In this document: positions 55,147 to 64,000 of the stretch, in pieces
How positions within the stretch are numbered: position 1 is the stretch's first letter
Layout: each line of letters opens with the position of its first letter
Assembly: GCA_023910675.1 (NCBI GenBank)
Contig: JAAVWC010000010.1
Coordinates: 62,001 to 126,000, forward strand
DNA from: Gemmatimonas sp.
GTDB taxonomy: Bacteria > Gemmatimonadota > Gemmatimonadetes > Gemmatimonadales > Gemmatimonadaceae
Direction of reading: 5' to 3'
DNA: 64,000 nucleotides
Program-made: the position numbers and the translations under genes
The notes under the pieces: generated by a model
Seen by the model: only the letters and a program-made list of their open reading frames with translations
What the model was told of the DNA's origin: nothing
Database searches by the model: none

Positions 55147-55758
55147 ATGAACGCCATGTCGCAACCCCTCGCCAGTTGGCAGCTCGGCCAAAACGCACCC
55201 CAGTCCCACCACCCGTGGCTTCGGGACTTGGGGCTGTTCATCCTGCGCCGCGCCGGCTGGGATCTTTCCGGGCAGATGCCGGACATCCCGAAATTCGTGG
55301 CCATCGTGGCACCGCACACCTCCAACTGGGACTTTCCCATTGGACTCGCGGCCAAGTGGGCGCTCGGGTTCGACGCCCACTGGTGGGGGAAGCATTCGCT
55401 CTTTTACCCACCCATGGGGTGGTTCATGCGTGCCAACGGGGGCATCCCCGTGATGCGCGCCAATAAGAACAACGCCGTCGAACGCACGGTGGAGCTGGCG
55501 CGCTCGAGTCAGCGCTTCGCGCTCGCCCTGGCTCCCGAAGGCACGCGACGCAAAGTCCAGGAGTGGCGCTCCGGATTCTGGCACGTGGCCAAGGGCGCAG
55601 ACATCCCCATCTGCTGTGTCGCCCTCGACTGGGAGCACAAGCTCGTGCGATTGGGCCCCACCGTAACGGCCGACGAAGACGATCCCGCCGAAGGGATCGC
55701 CCGCATTCGCGCGCTGTACCGCGGCATTCAGGGCTACGACCGCTCGCAGCAGCTGTGA
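55147..55758 (+). CDS. 1-acyl-glycerol-3-phosphate acyltransferase-like protein
   Basis: 203 residues. It has the acyltransferase motifs HTSNWD (HX4D, in IVAPHTSNWDFPIGL), the motif-2-like WWGKHSLFYPPMGWFMRANG and the motif-3 block LALAPEGTRRKVQEWRSGF. PlsC-type enzymes acylate lysophosphatidate at the inner membrane; this short group with HTSNWD often has a different acceptor, so lysolipid acyltransferase is the safest call. It is separated from the next gene by the tandem repeat array. Confidence 0.82.
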   Translation: MNAMSQPLASWQLGQNAPQSHHPWLRDLGLFILRRAGWDLSGQMPDIPKFVAIVAPHTSNWDFPIGLAAKWALGFDAHWWGKHSLFYPPMGWFMRANGGIPVMRANKNNAVERTVELARSSQRFALALAPEGTRRKVQEWRSGFWHVAKGADIPICCVALDWEHKLVRLGPTVTADEDDPAEGIARIRALYRGIQGYDRSQQL

Positions 55759-55763
55759 CCTGA

Positions 55764-56469
55764 GGGGCGGGGGAACGGCGGCTGTTCCTGCGCGCCTGCG
55801 GTCTGTGTGGCTGCCGTCTGCGAGACTCGGCGCGATGCGGCGGGATTGCGCCGAGACGGCGGACGGCAGGAGCCCAGACGGCAGGGGCGGGGGAACGGCG
55901 GCTGTTCCTGCGCGCCTGCAGTCTGTGTGGCTGCTGTCTGCGCCACTCGGCGCGATGCGGCGGGATTGCGCCGAGACGGCGGACGGCAGGAGCCCAGACG
56001 GCAGGGGCGGGGGAACGGCGGCTGTTCCTGCGTCCCTGCGGTCTGTGTGGCTGCCGTCTGCGCCACTCGGCGCGATGCGGCGGGATTGCGCCGAGACGGC
56101 GGACGGCAGGAGCCCAGACGGCAGGGGCGGGGGAACGGCGGCGATTCCTGCGCGCCTGCAGTCTGTGTGGCTGCCGTCTGCGCCACTCGGCGCGATGCGG
56201 CGGGATTGCGCCGAGACGGCGGACGGCAGGAGCCCAGACGGCAGGGGCGGGGGAACGGCGGCTGTTCCTGCGTCCCTGCGGTCTGTGTGGCTGCTGTCTG
56301 CGAGACTCGGCGCGATGCGGCGGGATTGCGCCGAGACGGCGGACGGCAGGAGCCCAGACGGCAGGGGCGGGGGAACGGCGGCTGTTCCTGCGCGCCTGCA
56401 GTCTGTGTGGCTGCTGTCTGCGCCACTCGGCGCGATGCGGCGGGATTGCGCCGAGACGGCGGACGGCAG
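55764..56469. repeat. Tandem array, about 5.9 copies of a 120-bp hairpin repeat (family 1)
   Basis: Six copies of a 120-bp unit follow each other without spacer; the last lacks its final 14 bases. Each unit has CTCGGCGC/GCGCCGAG and CTGCCGTC/GACGGCAG stems, and units differ at only a few places (CGCGCC or CGTCCC, CTGCCG or CTGCTG, GAGAC or GCCAC). One related solo element lies at 8906-8997. Because 120 is a multiple of three, several frames stay open through the array, but these are not convincing proteins. It fills the gap between the acyltransferase and the fadN-type gene; function unknown. Confidence 0.95.
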
Positions 56470-56611
56470 TGCCCCCAAGTAACCAGCCACCGACAGGCCA
56501 ATGCCAAGTCCTGCCAAACATGACGGCGGCGTCGTGTTTCTTGCGTGCGCCCCCTTCCGCCCGGACGGTTCCGCATGGATGTTTTCCGCATCCCTTACGG
56601 AGAGAGCTTGA

Positions 56612-58924
56612 ATGCGTGTGACGACCGTCGGCGTGGTGGGCGCCGGCGCCATGGGGAGCGGCATCGCCGCTCTCGCGGCGTCGGCGGGCTGCCGCGTCGT
56701 GCTCCTCGATATCCCGGGCGACGCGGATCCGGCGTCGCCCAATCGCAGTGCGCCGGCCAGGAACGGCCTCGCCAAGGCCGCCAAGAGTAAGCCGGCGTCG
56801 TTCATGGAAGCCGCAGCGATGGCCCGCGTGCGCGTGGGCAACACCGACGATCACCTCGCGTGGCTCGCCGAGTGCGATTGGATCTGCGAAGCGATCATCG
56901 AGCTGGCCGAGCCCAAGCAGCAACTGTTCGCGCGCATCGAAGCGCTCATGAAGCCCACGGCTATCGTGTCCTCGAACACGTCGGGCATTCCGATGGCGAC
57001 GTTGCTGGAAGGGCGCACCGAGAAGTTCCGACGCCGCTTCCTCGGCACGCACTTCTTCAATCCGCCGCGGTACATGCACCTCCTCGAGGTGATCCCCACC
57101 CCGGAAACGGATCCGGCGGTGATTGGCGCCATGAACGGATTCGCCGAACGCACGCTGGGCAAGGGGATCGTTATCGCGAAGGACGTGCCGGGCTTCATTG
57201 CCAACCGCCTTGGCGTGTACGGCATGGTCGCCACGATGCGGCGCATGGAGCAGCACGGGCTCACTATCGATGAAGTCGACGGACTCACCGGCTCTCTCAT
57301 TGGACGCGCACGCAGTGCGACGTTCCGCACCGGTGATTTGTCTGGACTCGATGTGCTCGCGCATGTCACCAAAGGCATTGGCGCAGCCACCGGCGAAGAC
57401 TTCGCGCTGCCGGGTTGGGTACTCACCGATCTCGTGGGGACCGGTAAGCTCGGCGACAAAACGGGCGGCGGGTTCTACAGCAAGACCAAAACCGGCACGC
57501 TCACCTTCGACTGGAAGACCAGGTCGTACGTGCCACAGCAGCGCCTCGAAGGTGGCGACATTGGCCAGGCCATTCGTCTGCCGGTGCCGCAGCGGTTGCC
57601 CGCCATCAAGACGCTGCCGGGCGCGCAGGGGGCGTTCGTGCGCGATCACGTGGTAGACGTCGCACACTACACGCTCACGCTCGCCTCCGAACTCGCACAC
57701 GACATCGTGGCAATCGACCGCGCGATGGAGTGGGGCTACGGATGGGAGGCTGGGCCGTTCCAGGTGATGGACGCGCTTGGCGCAGATTGGCTGCGCGAAC
57801 AGTTCAAGGCGGAAGGGCTCGATATTCCGCCGTTGCTCGACCTCGTGCAGGGGTCGTTCCTCCGCGACGGTGAGTATCTCACCTTCGACGGTCGTTACGA
57901 ACCCATTGCGGCCATTCCCAATCGTTTGTCGCTGGCGTCGCTGGCCAAGAGTGGCCGCGTGCTCGAAGACAACGGCGTGTCGCGCCTCATCGACATGGGC
58001 GACGGTGTGGCGTGCTTCGAATTCCGTTCCAAGATGAACACCCTCGGCCAAGGTGTGCTGGAAGGGCTCGAGAAGTCGTTGCGCACGATCGAGAAGCTTG
58101 GCTATAACGGTCTCGTCATCGGCAACGAAGATGCGCGCGCGTTCACGGTAGGGGCCGATCTCTCGGTCGTGTCGTTCGCGGTCGCGGCCGGTGCGTGGGA
58201 TGACATCGGGCAGTCGATCAGTGGTTTCCAGAACGGCGTGATGTCCATTCGTCGCGCGCCCTTCCCCGTGGTGGTGGCTCCGGCCGGCATGACACTGGGT
58301 GGCGGTTGTGAATTCATGCTGCACAGTGACACCGTGCAGGCGCACGCCGAGTCGTACATCGGTTTGGTGGAAGTCGGCGTTGGCTTGCTCCCCGGCGGTG
58401 GTGGTACGAAGGAACTGCTCATGCGCTTCACCAGCGAACTGCAGAACTACGAAGAGGTGGATCTCTTTGCGGCGGTGAAACGCGCCTTCAAGCTCATCGC
58501 GTTCGCCAGCACCAGCACGTCGGCACACGAAGCCCGCGCCATGGGGCTGTTGCGCGATCGCGATCGCATTTCGATGAATCGGGATCAGCATCTCAGCGAC
58601 GCCAAGCAGCGTGTGCTCGATCTCGCGCCCGGCTACCTGCCTCCCGCTGAGCGTACGGTGCGGGCGCTCGGACGTGAAGGCCTGGGCAATCTCGAATACG
58701 CGCTCTGGTCGGCCAAGGAAGCGGGTCAGGCGAGTGCGCACGACGTCCGAGTTGGTCGCGCGGTCGCGTATGTGTTGTGCGGCGGCGACGGCGCACCGCG
58801 CGATGTGACGGAACAGGACCTTCTCGACCTCGAACGCGAACAGTTCCTCTCGCTGCTCGGTACCAAGGAGACGCAGGAGCGTATCGCGTACACCCTCAAG
58901 ACCGGCAAGCCGCTGCGCAATTGA
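56612..58924 (+). CDS. fadN: 3-hydroxyacyl-CoA dehydrogenase/enoyl-CoA hydratase, FadN-type
   Basis: 770 residues. The NAD-binding dehydrogenase part comes first (GVVGAGAMGSGIAALAAS, SSNTSGIPMATLLEG, FLGTHFFNPPRYMHLLEVIP with the active-site His, VPGFIANRLG) and a crotonase part last (NEDARAFTVGADLS, MTLGGGCEFMLHSDTVQAHA), the domain order of FadN rather than FadB. It hydrates enoyl-CoA and oxidises the 3-hydroxyacyl-CoA in fatty-acid beta-oxidation. The thiolase gene follows 22 bp later with its own AGGAG site. The upstream region is the 120-bp array and about 140 bp of unique sequence with the promoter. Confidence 0.92.
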   Translation: MRVTTVGVVGAGAMGSGIAALAASAGCRVVLLDIPGDADPASPNRSAPARNGLAKAAKSKPASFMEAAAMARVRVGNTDDHLAWLAECDWICEAIIELAEPKQQLFARIEALMKPTAIVSSNTSGIPMATLLEGRTEKFRRRFLGTHFFNPPRYMHLLEVIPTPETDPAVIGAMNGFAERTLGKGIVIAKDVPGFIANRLGVYGMVATMRRMEQHGLTIDEVDGLTGSLIGRARSATFRTGDLSGLDVLAHVTKGIGAATGEDFALPGWVLTDLVGTGKLGDKTGGGFYSKTKTGTLTFDWKTRSYVPQQRLEGGDIGQAIRLPVPQRLPAIKTLPGAQGAFVRDHVVDVAHYTLTLASELAHDIVAIDRAMEWGYGWEAGPFQVMDALGADWLREQFKAEGLDIPPLLDLVQGSFLRDGEYLTFDGRYEPIAAIPNRLSLASLAKSGRVLEDNGVSRLIDMGDGVACFEFRSKMNTLGQGVLEGLEKSLRTIEKLGYNGLVIGNEDARAFTVGADLSVVSFAVAAGAWDDIGQSISGFQNGVMSIRRAPFPVVVAPAGMTLGGGCEFMLHSDTVQAHAESYIGLVEVGVGLLPGGGGTKELLMRFTSELQNYEEVDLFAAVKRAFKLIAFASTSTSAHEARAMGLLRDRDRISMNRDQHLSDAKQRVLDLAPGYLPPAERTVRALGREGLGNLEYALWSAKEAGQASAHDVRVGRAVAYVLCGGDGAPRDVTEQDLLDLEREQFLSLLGTKETQERIAYTLKTGKPLRN

Positions 58925-58946
58925 GCGCGCGACAGGAGATAGAGCG

Positions 58947-60113
58947 ATGAACGAGGTAGTGATCGTCAGTTGTGCGCGCTCGGCCGTGGCGCGCGGCAAG
59001 GCCGACGGAGCACTCGCGACTGTGCATCCGGTCGACCTGTCGTCGACGGTGATGAAGGCCGCGATCGATCGGGCGGGCGTGGATCCCGCCGTGATCGAAG
59101 ACGTGCAGTGGGGATGCGCCATGCCCGAGGCGTCGCAGGGGCTCAACCACGCGCGTCTGGCGTGGCTCCGTGGCGGCCTGCCGGTGGAAACATCGGCGGC
59201 CACGGTCAACCGCTTCTGCTCGTCGGGGTTGCAGTCGGTGGCGTACGCCGCGCAGGCGATCATCGCCGGACACGGCGATGCGGTCATGGCCGGCGGCATC
59301 GAGATGATGTCGCAGGTACCCATGAGCGGATACCACGCGCGCCTCGCCCCGGAACTCACGGAGAGCTACATCGGCATGGGCTTCACCGCCGAGCGTGTGG
59401 CGAAGCGGTGGGCGATCACGCGTGAGCAGCAGGACGCCTTCGCGTTGGCCAGTCAGCAGAAAGCGGCGGCGGCGATCGCCGGCGGCGCGTTCGCGCCGGA
59501 GATCGTGCCTATCCACACCAAGCGGTACTCGTGGCAAGGGGCGAGCAAGACGGTCACCGATGTCGTGTTCGACACGGACGAAACGCCGCGTGCCACGACG
59601 GCCGAAGCGTTGGCAACATTGCGGCCGGCGTTCATGCCGACGGGCAGTGTGACGGCGGGTAACGCCAGCCCGTACTCCGACGGTGCCGCCGCCGTACTCG
59701 TCATGCGCGCCGACACGGCGAAGGAACTGGGGCTCGCACCGCTCGCGCGGTTTGTGAGTTTTGCCACTGGCGGCGTCGATCCCGACATCATGGGCGTCGG
59801 CCCCATCAAGGCCATCCCCAAGGCGCTCGCCCGCGCCGGTCTTACGCTCGCGGATCTCAAGCTCATCGAGTTCAACGAAGCGTTTGCCGCGCAAGCATTG
59901 GCGGTGATCAAGGAACTCGATATGCCCACGGACATCATCAACGTGAACGGTGGTGCCATTGCGCTGGGCCATCCGTTGGGCGCCACCGGTGCCAAGCTCA
60001 CCACGCAACTGGTGCACGAACTCCGTAAACGCGGCGGAGGCTACGGCTTGGTGACCATGTGCATTGGCGGTGGTATGGGGGCGGCGGGGATTTTTGAGGT
60101 GTACCCCTCGTAA
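58947..60113 (+). CDS. fadA: Acetyl-CoA acyltransferase (thiolase), FadA-type
   Basis: 388 residues with all thiolase signatures: NRFCSSGLQSVAYAAQAI (nucleophile Cys), GGIEMMSQVPM, NVNGGAIALGHPLGATGA (His), and CIGGGMGAAGIF (second Cys). It cleaves 3-ketoacyl-CoA with CoA as the last step of beta-oxidation, in a complex with the upstream FadN-type protein. AGGAG before ATG 58947. The stop is followed at once by the palindromic element at 60121-60342. Confidence 0.93.
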   Translation: MNEVVIVSCARSAVARGKADGALATVHPVDLSSTVMKAAIDRAGVDPAVIEDVQWGCAMPEASQGLNHARLAWLRGGLPVETSAATVNRFCSSGLQSVAYAAQAIIAGHGDAVMAGGIEMMSQVPMSGYHARLAPELTESYIGMGFTAERVAKRWAITREQQDAFALASQQKAAAAIAGGAFAPEIVPIHTKRYSWQGASKTVTDVVFDTDETPRATTAEALATLRPAFMPTGSVTAGNASPYSDGAAAVLVMRADTAKELGLAPLARFVSFATGGVDPDIMGVGPIKAIPKALARAGLTLADLKLIEFNEAFAAQALAVIKELDMPTDIINVNGGAIALGHPLGATGAKLTTQLVHELRKRGGGYGLVTMCIGGGMGAAGIFEVYPS

Positions 60114-60120
60114 CTGCCGA

Positions 60121-60342
60121 GAACAACGGTGGTCTGGTCCGGCGGCTTACTGGCCGACGACACTAGCCCTCAGGACAAAGAAAACAAGATCACAGGGGAA
60201 AGCGCGGGACCGTTCACTACCACCGCAACCGCAGTTGTAGTTGGAGTGGACGGCACCGCGCTTCATCCTGTGTTCTTGCTTTCTTTCCCCTGAGGGCTAG
60301 TGCCGTCGGCCCGTAAATCGCCGGACCAAACGACCGCTGTTC
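60121..60342. repeat. Long imperfect palindrome, repeat family 2
   Basis: The left half (TGGTCCGGCGG, CACTAGCCCTCAGG, AAAGAAAACAAGA) and the right half read on the other strand (TGGTCCGGCGA, CACTAGCCCTCAGG, AAAGAAAGCAAGA) match at roughly 80 percent over about 100 bases, centred near 60231. It lies between the convergent thiolase and phosphotransferase genes and touches the latter's stop. A shorter version with the same arms lies at 18370-18451. It carries no gene; it may be a non-autonomous mobile or REP-like element, or act as a two-way terminator. Confidence 0.8.
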
Positions 60343-61441
60343 ACCGCCGTTCCGCTGCGACCCGCGCCCCCTGCTCTCCCAGCGCTTCCACCACCGCCCC
60401 CAAGGACGCGAAGCGCGCGTCGGCGGTGAGCCCCTGCTGGTAGCGCGCATAAATCTGCTGCGCGATAATGGCGACCTTGAAGAACCCGAACGCCATGTAG
60501 AAGTCCACCCGGCGTACGTCGCGCTTGCTCGCCACCGCATATGCCTGAACGACGTCATCGCGGCTGAACGCGCCGGCCATGGCGGTGACGCCGAGTCCGA
60601 GTGAACGGAAGATCGGGTTGTCGTGCGGGCCCACCCAGTACGCGAGCGTTGTACCCAGGTCCATGAGTGGATCACCGATGGTCGCCATTTCCCAGTCCAA
60701 AATGGCGCGAACCAGCGACAGCTCCGGCGACAGCACGAGATTGTCGAGTTTGAAATCATTGTGCACGAGGCACACATCGCTCGTGGGGGGCTGGTTGGCA
60801 TCGAGCCACGCGGCAAGCCGGTCGAGCGACGGCACATCGTTGGTGCGCGCGGCGTGCCAGCGCTTTGTCCACCCTTCCACCTGCCGCCGAACGTAGCCTT
60901 CGGGGCGCCCGAGCGCCGCGAGTGGACCGTCGGCCACGGGTACGCGGTGCAACTGCACCATCGTATTCACCACAGTCTCCGACAGCGCGCGCAGGCGGGC
61001 TGGTGACGCCTCACGGTCCGCGTGCATCGCATCGGGGAGCGCGCCGCGCACGATCGTGCCGCGCACATGCTCCATGAGATAAAACGGCGCCCCGATGACG
61101 GCGGCATCGTCACAGCGCACCAGCGGGCGCGGCACCGGCACACCAAGAGGATGCAAGGCCGCGAGGATGCCGTACTCGCGCGCCATGTCGTGTGCCACAC
61201 CGCCGGTGACCCCACGCGGCGGCCGACGCAACACGTAGCTCCGCGCGCCGTGTTCATCGTCGACACTCACCTGATAGGTGAGGTTCGAAAACCCGGCTGG
61301 AAACTGCGCAACGCCGAGCGCACTCCCCGCGGGCACAAGCGCCGGAAGCGCCTGCGACATCCATGCGCGCAACGCATCGACGGGGACCTCTTCACCTGTC
61401 CGCATGGGGGCCGCCGTACTACCCTCGTTCGCCGCCGCCAT
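60341..61441 (-). CDS. Aminoglycoside-phosphotransferase-fold kinase linked to acyl-CoA dehydrogenase (LvaA/ACAD11-kinase-like)
   Basis: 366 residues of the APH kinase fold: FPAGFSNLTYQV and YVLRRPP for ATP, CLVHNDFKLDNLVL (catalytic Asp, as HxDxxxxN) and ILDWEMATIGDPLMDLG (DFG-like DWE). Members next to acyl-CoA dehydrogenases, or fused as in animal ACAD10/11, phosphorylate 4-hydroxyacyl groups. Here the acyl-CoA dehydrogenase gene lies five bases upstream and an SDR before that, the order seen in the levulinate/4-hydroxyacid pathway of Pseudomonas putida. The substrate is inferred. The stop lies within the palindrome arm. Confidence 0.85.
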   Translation of the reverse strand: MAAANEGSTAAPMRTGEEVPVDALRAWMSQALPALVPAGSALGVAQFPAGFSNLTYQVSVDDEHGARSYVLRRPPRGVTGGVAHDMAREYGILAALHPLGVPVPRPLVRCDDAAVIGAPFYLMEHVRGTIVRGALPDAMHADREASPARLRALSETVVNTMVQLHRVPVADGPLAALGRPEGYVRRQVEGWTKRWHAARTNDVPSLDRLAAWLDANQPPTSDVCLVHNDFKLDNLVLSPELSLVRAILDWEMATIGDPLMDLGTTLAYWVGPHDNPIFRSLGLGVTAMAGAFSRDDVVQAYAVASKRDVRRVDFYMAFGFFKVAIIAQQIYARYQQGLTADARFASLGAVVEALGEQGARVAAERR

Positions 61442-61446
61442 ACGCG

Positions 61447-62684
<1,238 letters not shown>

Positions 62685-62688
<4 letters not shown>

Positions 62689-63497
62689 GAACGATATCCC
62701 CCGTCCACCATATACACCGATCCTGTGCAGTACGCGGATGCATCGGACGCGAGAAACAGTGCCAGACCGGCGACATCATCCGGTACGCCAATGCGTCGCA
62801 ACGGCTGATGGCCAAGCACCTTGTCGGCGATGGCGTCGTCCTGCCATAGCGCCGACGAAAACTTCGTCTTGATCAAACCGGGACAGATGACGTTGGCGCG
62901 AATCCCATCGGCCCCCCACTCTTGCGCCATCACTTTGGTGAGCGAGACCAGCGCTGACTTGCTCATGCTGTACAGTCCCAGCCCTGCTTCCGGCGTGATG
63001 CCGCCAATGCTGGAGATATTCACGATCGCGCCGCCGCCGCGTTCCACCATGATGGAATGCGCGGTCTTGCACAGCTCGAACGGTCCCTTCACGTTCACCG
63101 CAAAGATCTTGTCGAACGCTTCGTCGGTGGCCTGCTGCAACGGCCCGAAGATCGGATTCGTGGCCGCATTGTTGACGATGATGTCGATACCATCGAAGTG
63201 TTCGACCGTGCGCGCGGCGAGCTCGTGCGCATCAGCCGCTTTTCCCATATTGGACGCGAGTCCGTGTACATCGTGACCTTCATGGCGCAGGGCCTGCACC
63301 ACTGCATCCACATGCTCGACTTTGCGGCTCGAGATCATGACGCGCGCACCGGCACGGGCGAACGTCGTGGCGATGGACAGTCCAATGCCGCGCGTACCTC
63401 CGGTGACGATGGCAACCTTCCCATCGAGACGAAAGCGGGCAATGGCATCGGAACCGGGCGGAGTCAGCGGTTCGTGGGACGCGTGTGAGGAGCTCAT
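62685..63497 (-). CDS. Short-chain dehydrogenase/reductase (SDR)
   Basis: 270 residues with the Rossmann motif TGGTRGIGLSIA (TGxxxGIG), NNAATNP, catalytic Ser in VNISSIGGI and YSMSKSAL (YxxxK), and ICPGLIKT after it. Classical SDR of ~250 residues with a short N-terminal extension. It is the first gene of an overlapping trio with the acyl-CoA dehydrogenase and the APH kinase, which suggests a 3-hydroxyacyl-CoA or alcohol oxidation step on the same substrate. ATG 63497 (MSSSHASHEP) is used rather than an upstream in-frame ATG. Confidence 0.88.
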
Positions 63498-63555
63498 GGG
63501 GAGTACCGTGGGAGAACGGGAAAACTCACGTACTCCCAATGTGCACCCGCCGCCC

Positions 63556-64000
63556 CTAGCGGTCGAGACGTGTCACGCGACCAGTGAGTGGCGCGACGAT
63601 ACGCCCGTTCATCCGCTCCAGGTGCTGCAACACCAAGTCTGCCGTCCGTGGCATGCTGGTAGGGTGCTGCTCGAGGGCACGGCAAGCGGCGGCAGCCTCG
63701 GGAATGCGATATCCGTCTCCGGAACGACAGGCAGGAAACGTCACGAAGGTCACCGTCAGCGAATCGCCCGGCGCAATGACACGTCCATCCTCGCGCAGCA
63801 GGTCACCCACCACGCGCGAGCCGCTCGGCCGCCGTCCGTCTACCTGAAAGCGCACGCCGCTGACCTGAGGATACGCGCCACCGCCGAGGGCCCCTTGCCG
63901 GACCCCCGTTTCGAGCAGCGCACGTAACCGTGCCCCTGAGAGAGGGAACGTGATCACGCGGGTCTCGTCGGCAAACAGAAACACACCTTCGATCATGTGC
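63556..64000 (-). CDS. 5'-nucleotidase C-terminal domain protein, truncated by window edge
   Basis: The open frame runs in from the right edge; only the last ~147 residues are seen. VITFPLSGARLRALLETGV, AYPQVSGVRFQVDGRRPSGS and GDSLTVTFVTFPACRSGDGY match the substrate-binding C-terminal domain of UshA/5'-nucleotidase proteins, normally periplasmic. The metal-binding phosphatase domain should lie outside the window. The stop at 63556 is followed 58 bp later by the SDR gene on the same strand. Confidence 0.75.
   Translation of the reverse strand, partial: HMIEGVFLFADETRVITFPLSGARLRALLETGVRQGALGGGAYPQVSGVRFQVDGRRPSGSRVVGDLLREDGRVIAPGDSLTVTFVTFPACRSGDGYRIPEAAAACRALEQHPTSMPRTADLVLQHLERMNGRIVAPLTGRVTRLDR

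Noticed and set aside
55764-56469. CRISPR array
   Set aside because: Units are direct 120-bp repeats with no unique spacers and no cas genes nearby.
55805-56523. Repeat proteins encoded by the 120-bp array in several frames
   Set aside because: Open frames exist on both strands at once because 120 is divisible by three; no ribosome site or signal fits, and the hairpin symmetry explains the sequence better.
55424-59359. A 1311-codon open frame on the minus strand
   Set aside because: It runs antisense through the array, the fadN-type gene and part of the thiolase gene, is very rich in Arg and His, and has no domain. It is a product of high GC and of the 120-bp (multiple of three) repeat.

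Overview
The window looks like a GC-rich chromosomal piece of a Gemmatimonadota-type bacterium. This is an inference from the gene set: ECF sigma/anti-sigma pairs with DUF4097 proteins, many lipoproteins and exported proteins with signal peptides ending in AQ, an ImuA/ImuB/DnaE2 mutasome, an STN-domain TonB receptor with FecR, and secreted S9 and PHP enzymes. No rRNA or tRNA gene, CRISPR array, origin or prophage was seen.

Layout. 0-5.4 kb: end of a helicase gene, a HAD phosphatase, then an ECF sigma factor, its zinc-finger anti-sigma and two DUF4097 proteins, all four frameshifted as sequenced. 5.4-8.9 kb: pterin carbinolamine dehydratase and imuA-imuB. 9.0-12.3 kb: a minus-strand phosphate operon pstS-pstA-pstB-pstB without pstC, carrying two in-frame amber codons. 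12.4-18.4 kb: four overlapping plus-strand genes (Ca2+ P-type ATPase, tandem universal stress protein, Ca2+/cation exchanger, lipoprotein phosphodiesterase). 18.4-26.8 kb: a photoactive yellow protein divergent from dnaE2, then a four-gene minus operon (LuxR response regulator, small unknown protein, KaiC-like ATPase, hybrid histidine kinase). 27-34 kb: small proteins, a frameshifted yidB, exported PHP and S9 enzymes, a perfect 50-bp-arm palindrome, a YkgJ-like Cys-rich protein, cspA and a decayed alpha/beta hydrolase. 34-43.8 kb: membrane Ser/Thr kinase, lipoprotein, HerA-like ATPase, DUF547, CPBP protease, DUF4412 and a Tat-type aminotransferase. 43.8-46.4 kb: a 5'-truncated histidine kinase next to a complete IS630-family element. 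46.5-55.8 kb: secreted hydrolase, TonB receptor/FecR/ECF sigma system, two envelope proteins and an acyltransferase. 55.8-64 kb: a six-copy 120-bp tandem array, then beta-oxidation genes (fadN-type enzyme, thiolase, and a phosphotransferase/acyl-CoA dehydrogenase/SDR trio) and the tail of a 5'-nucleotidase.

Three themes link the parts. (1) imuA and dnaE2, 13 kb apart, share a TTCGG-N6-TTCGG motif just upstream of their starts, consistent with co-regulation of the mutasome. (2) Light- and clock-type proteins (PYP, KaiC-like) flank dnaE2. (3) At least two families of dispersed hairpin elements and one perfect palindrome occupy gaps between genes.

Caution: about ten conserved genes between 2 and 28 kb carry single-base frameshifts, several in G or C runs, while 28-64 kb has almost none outside the transposase. 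Many of these are probably sequencing or assembly errors; coordinates for those genes span the whole reconstructed gene.
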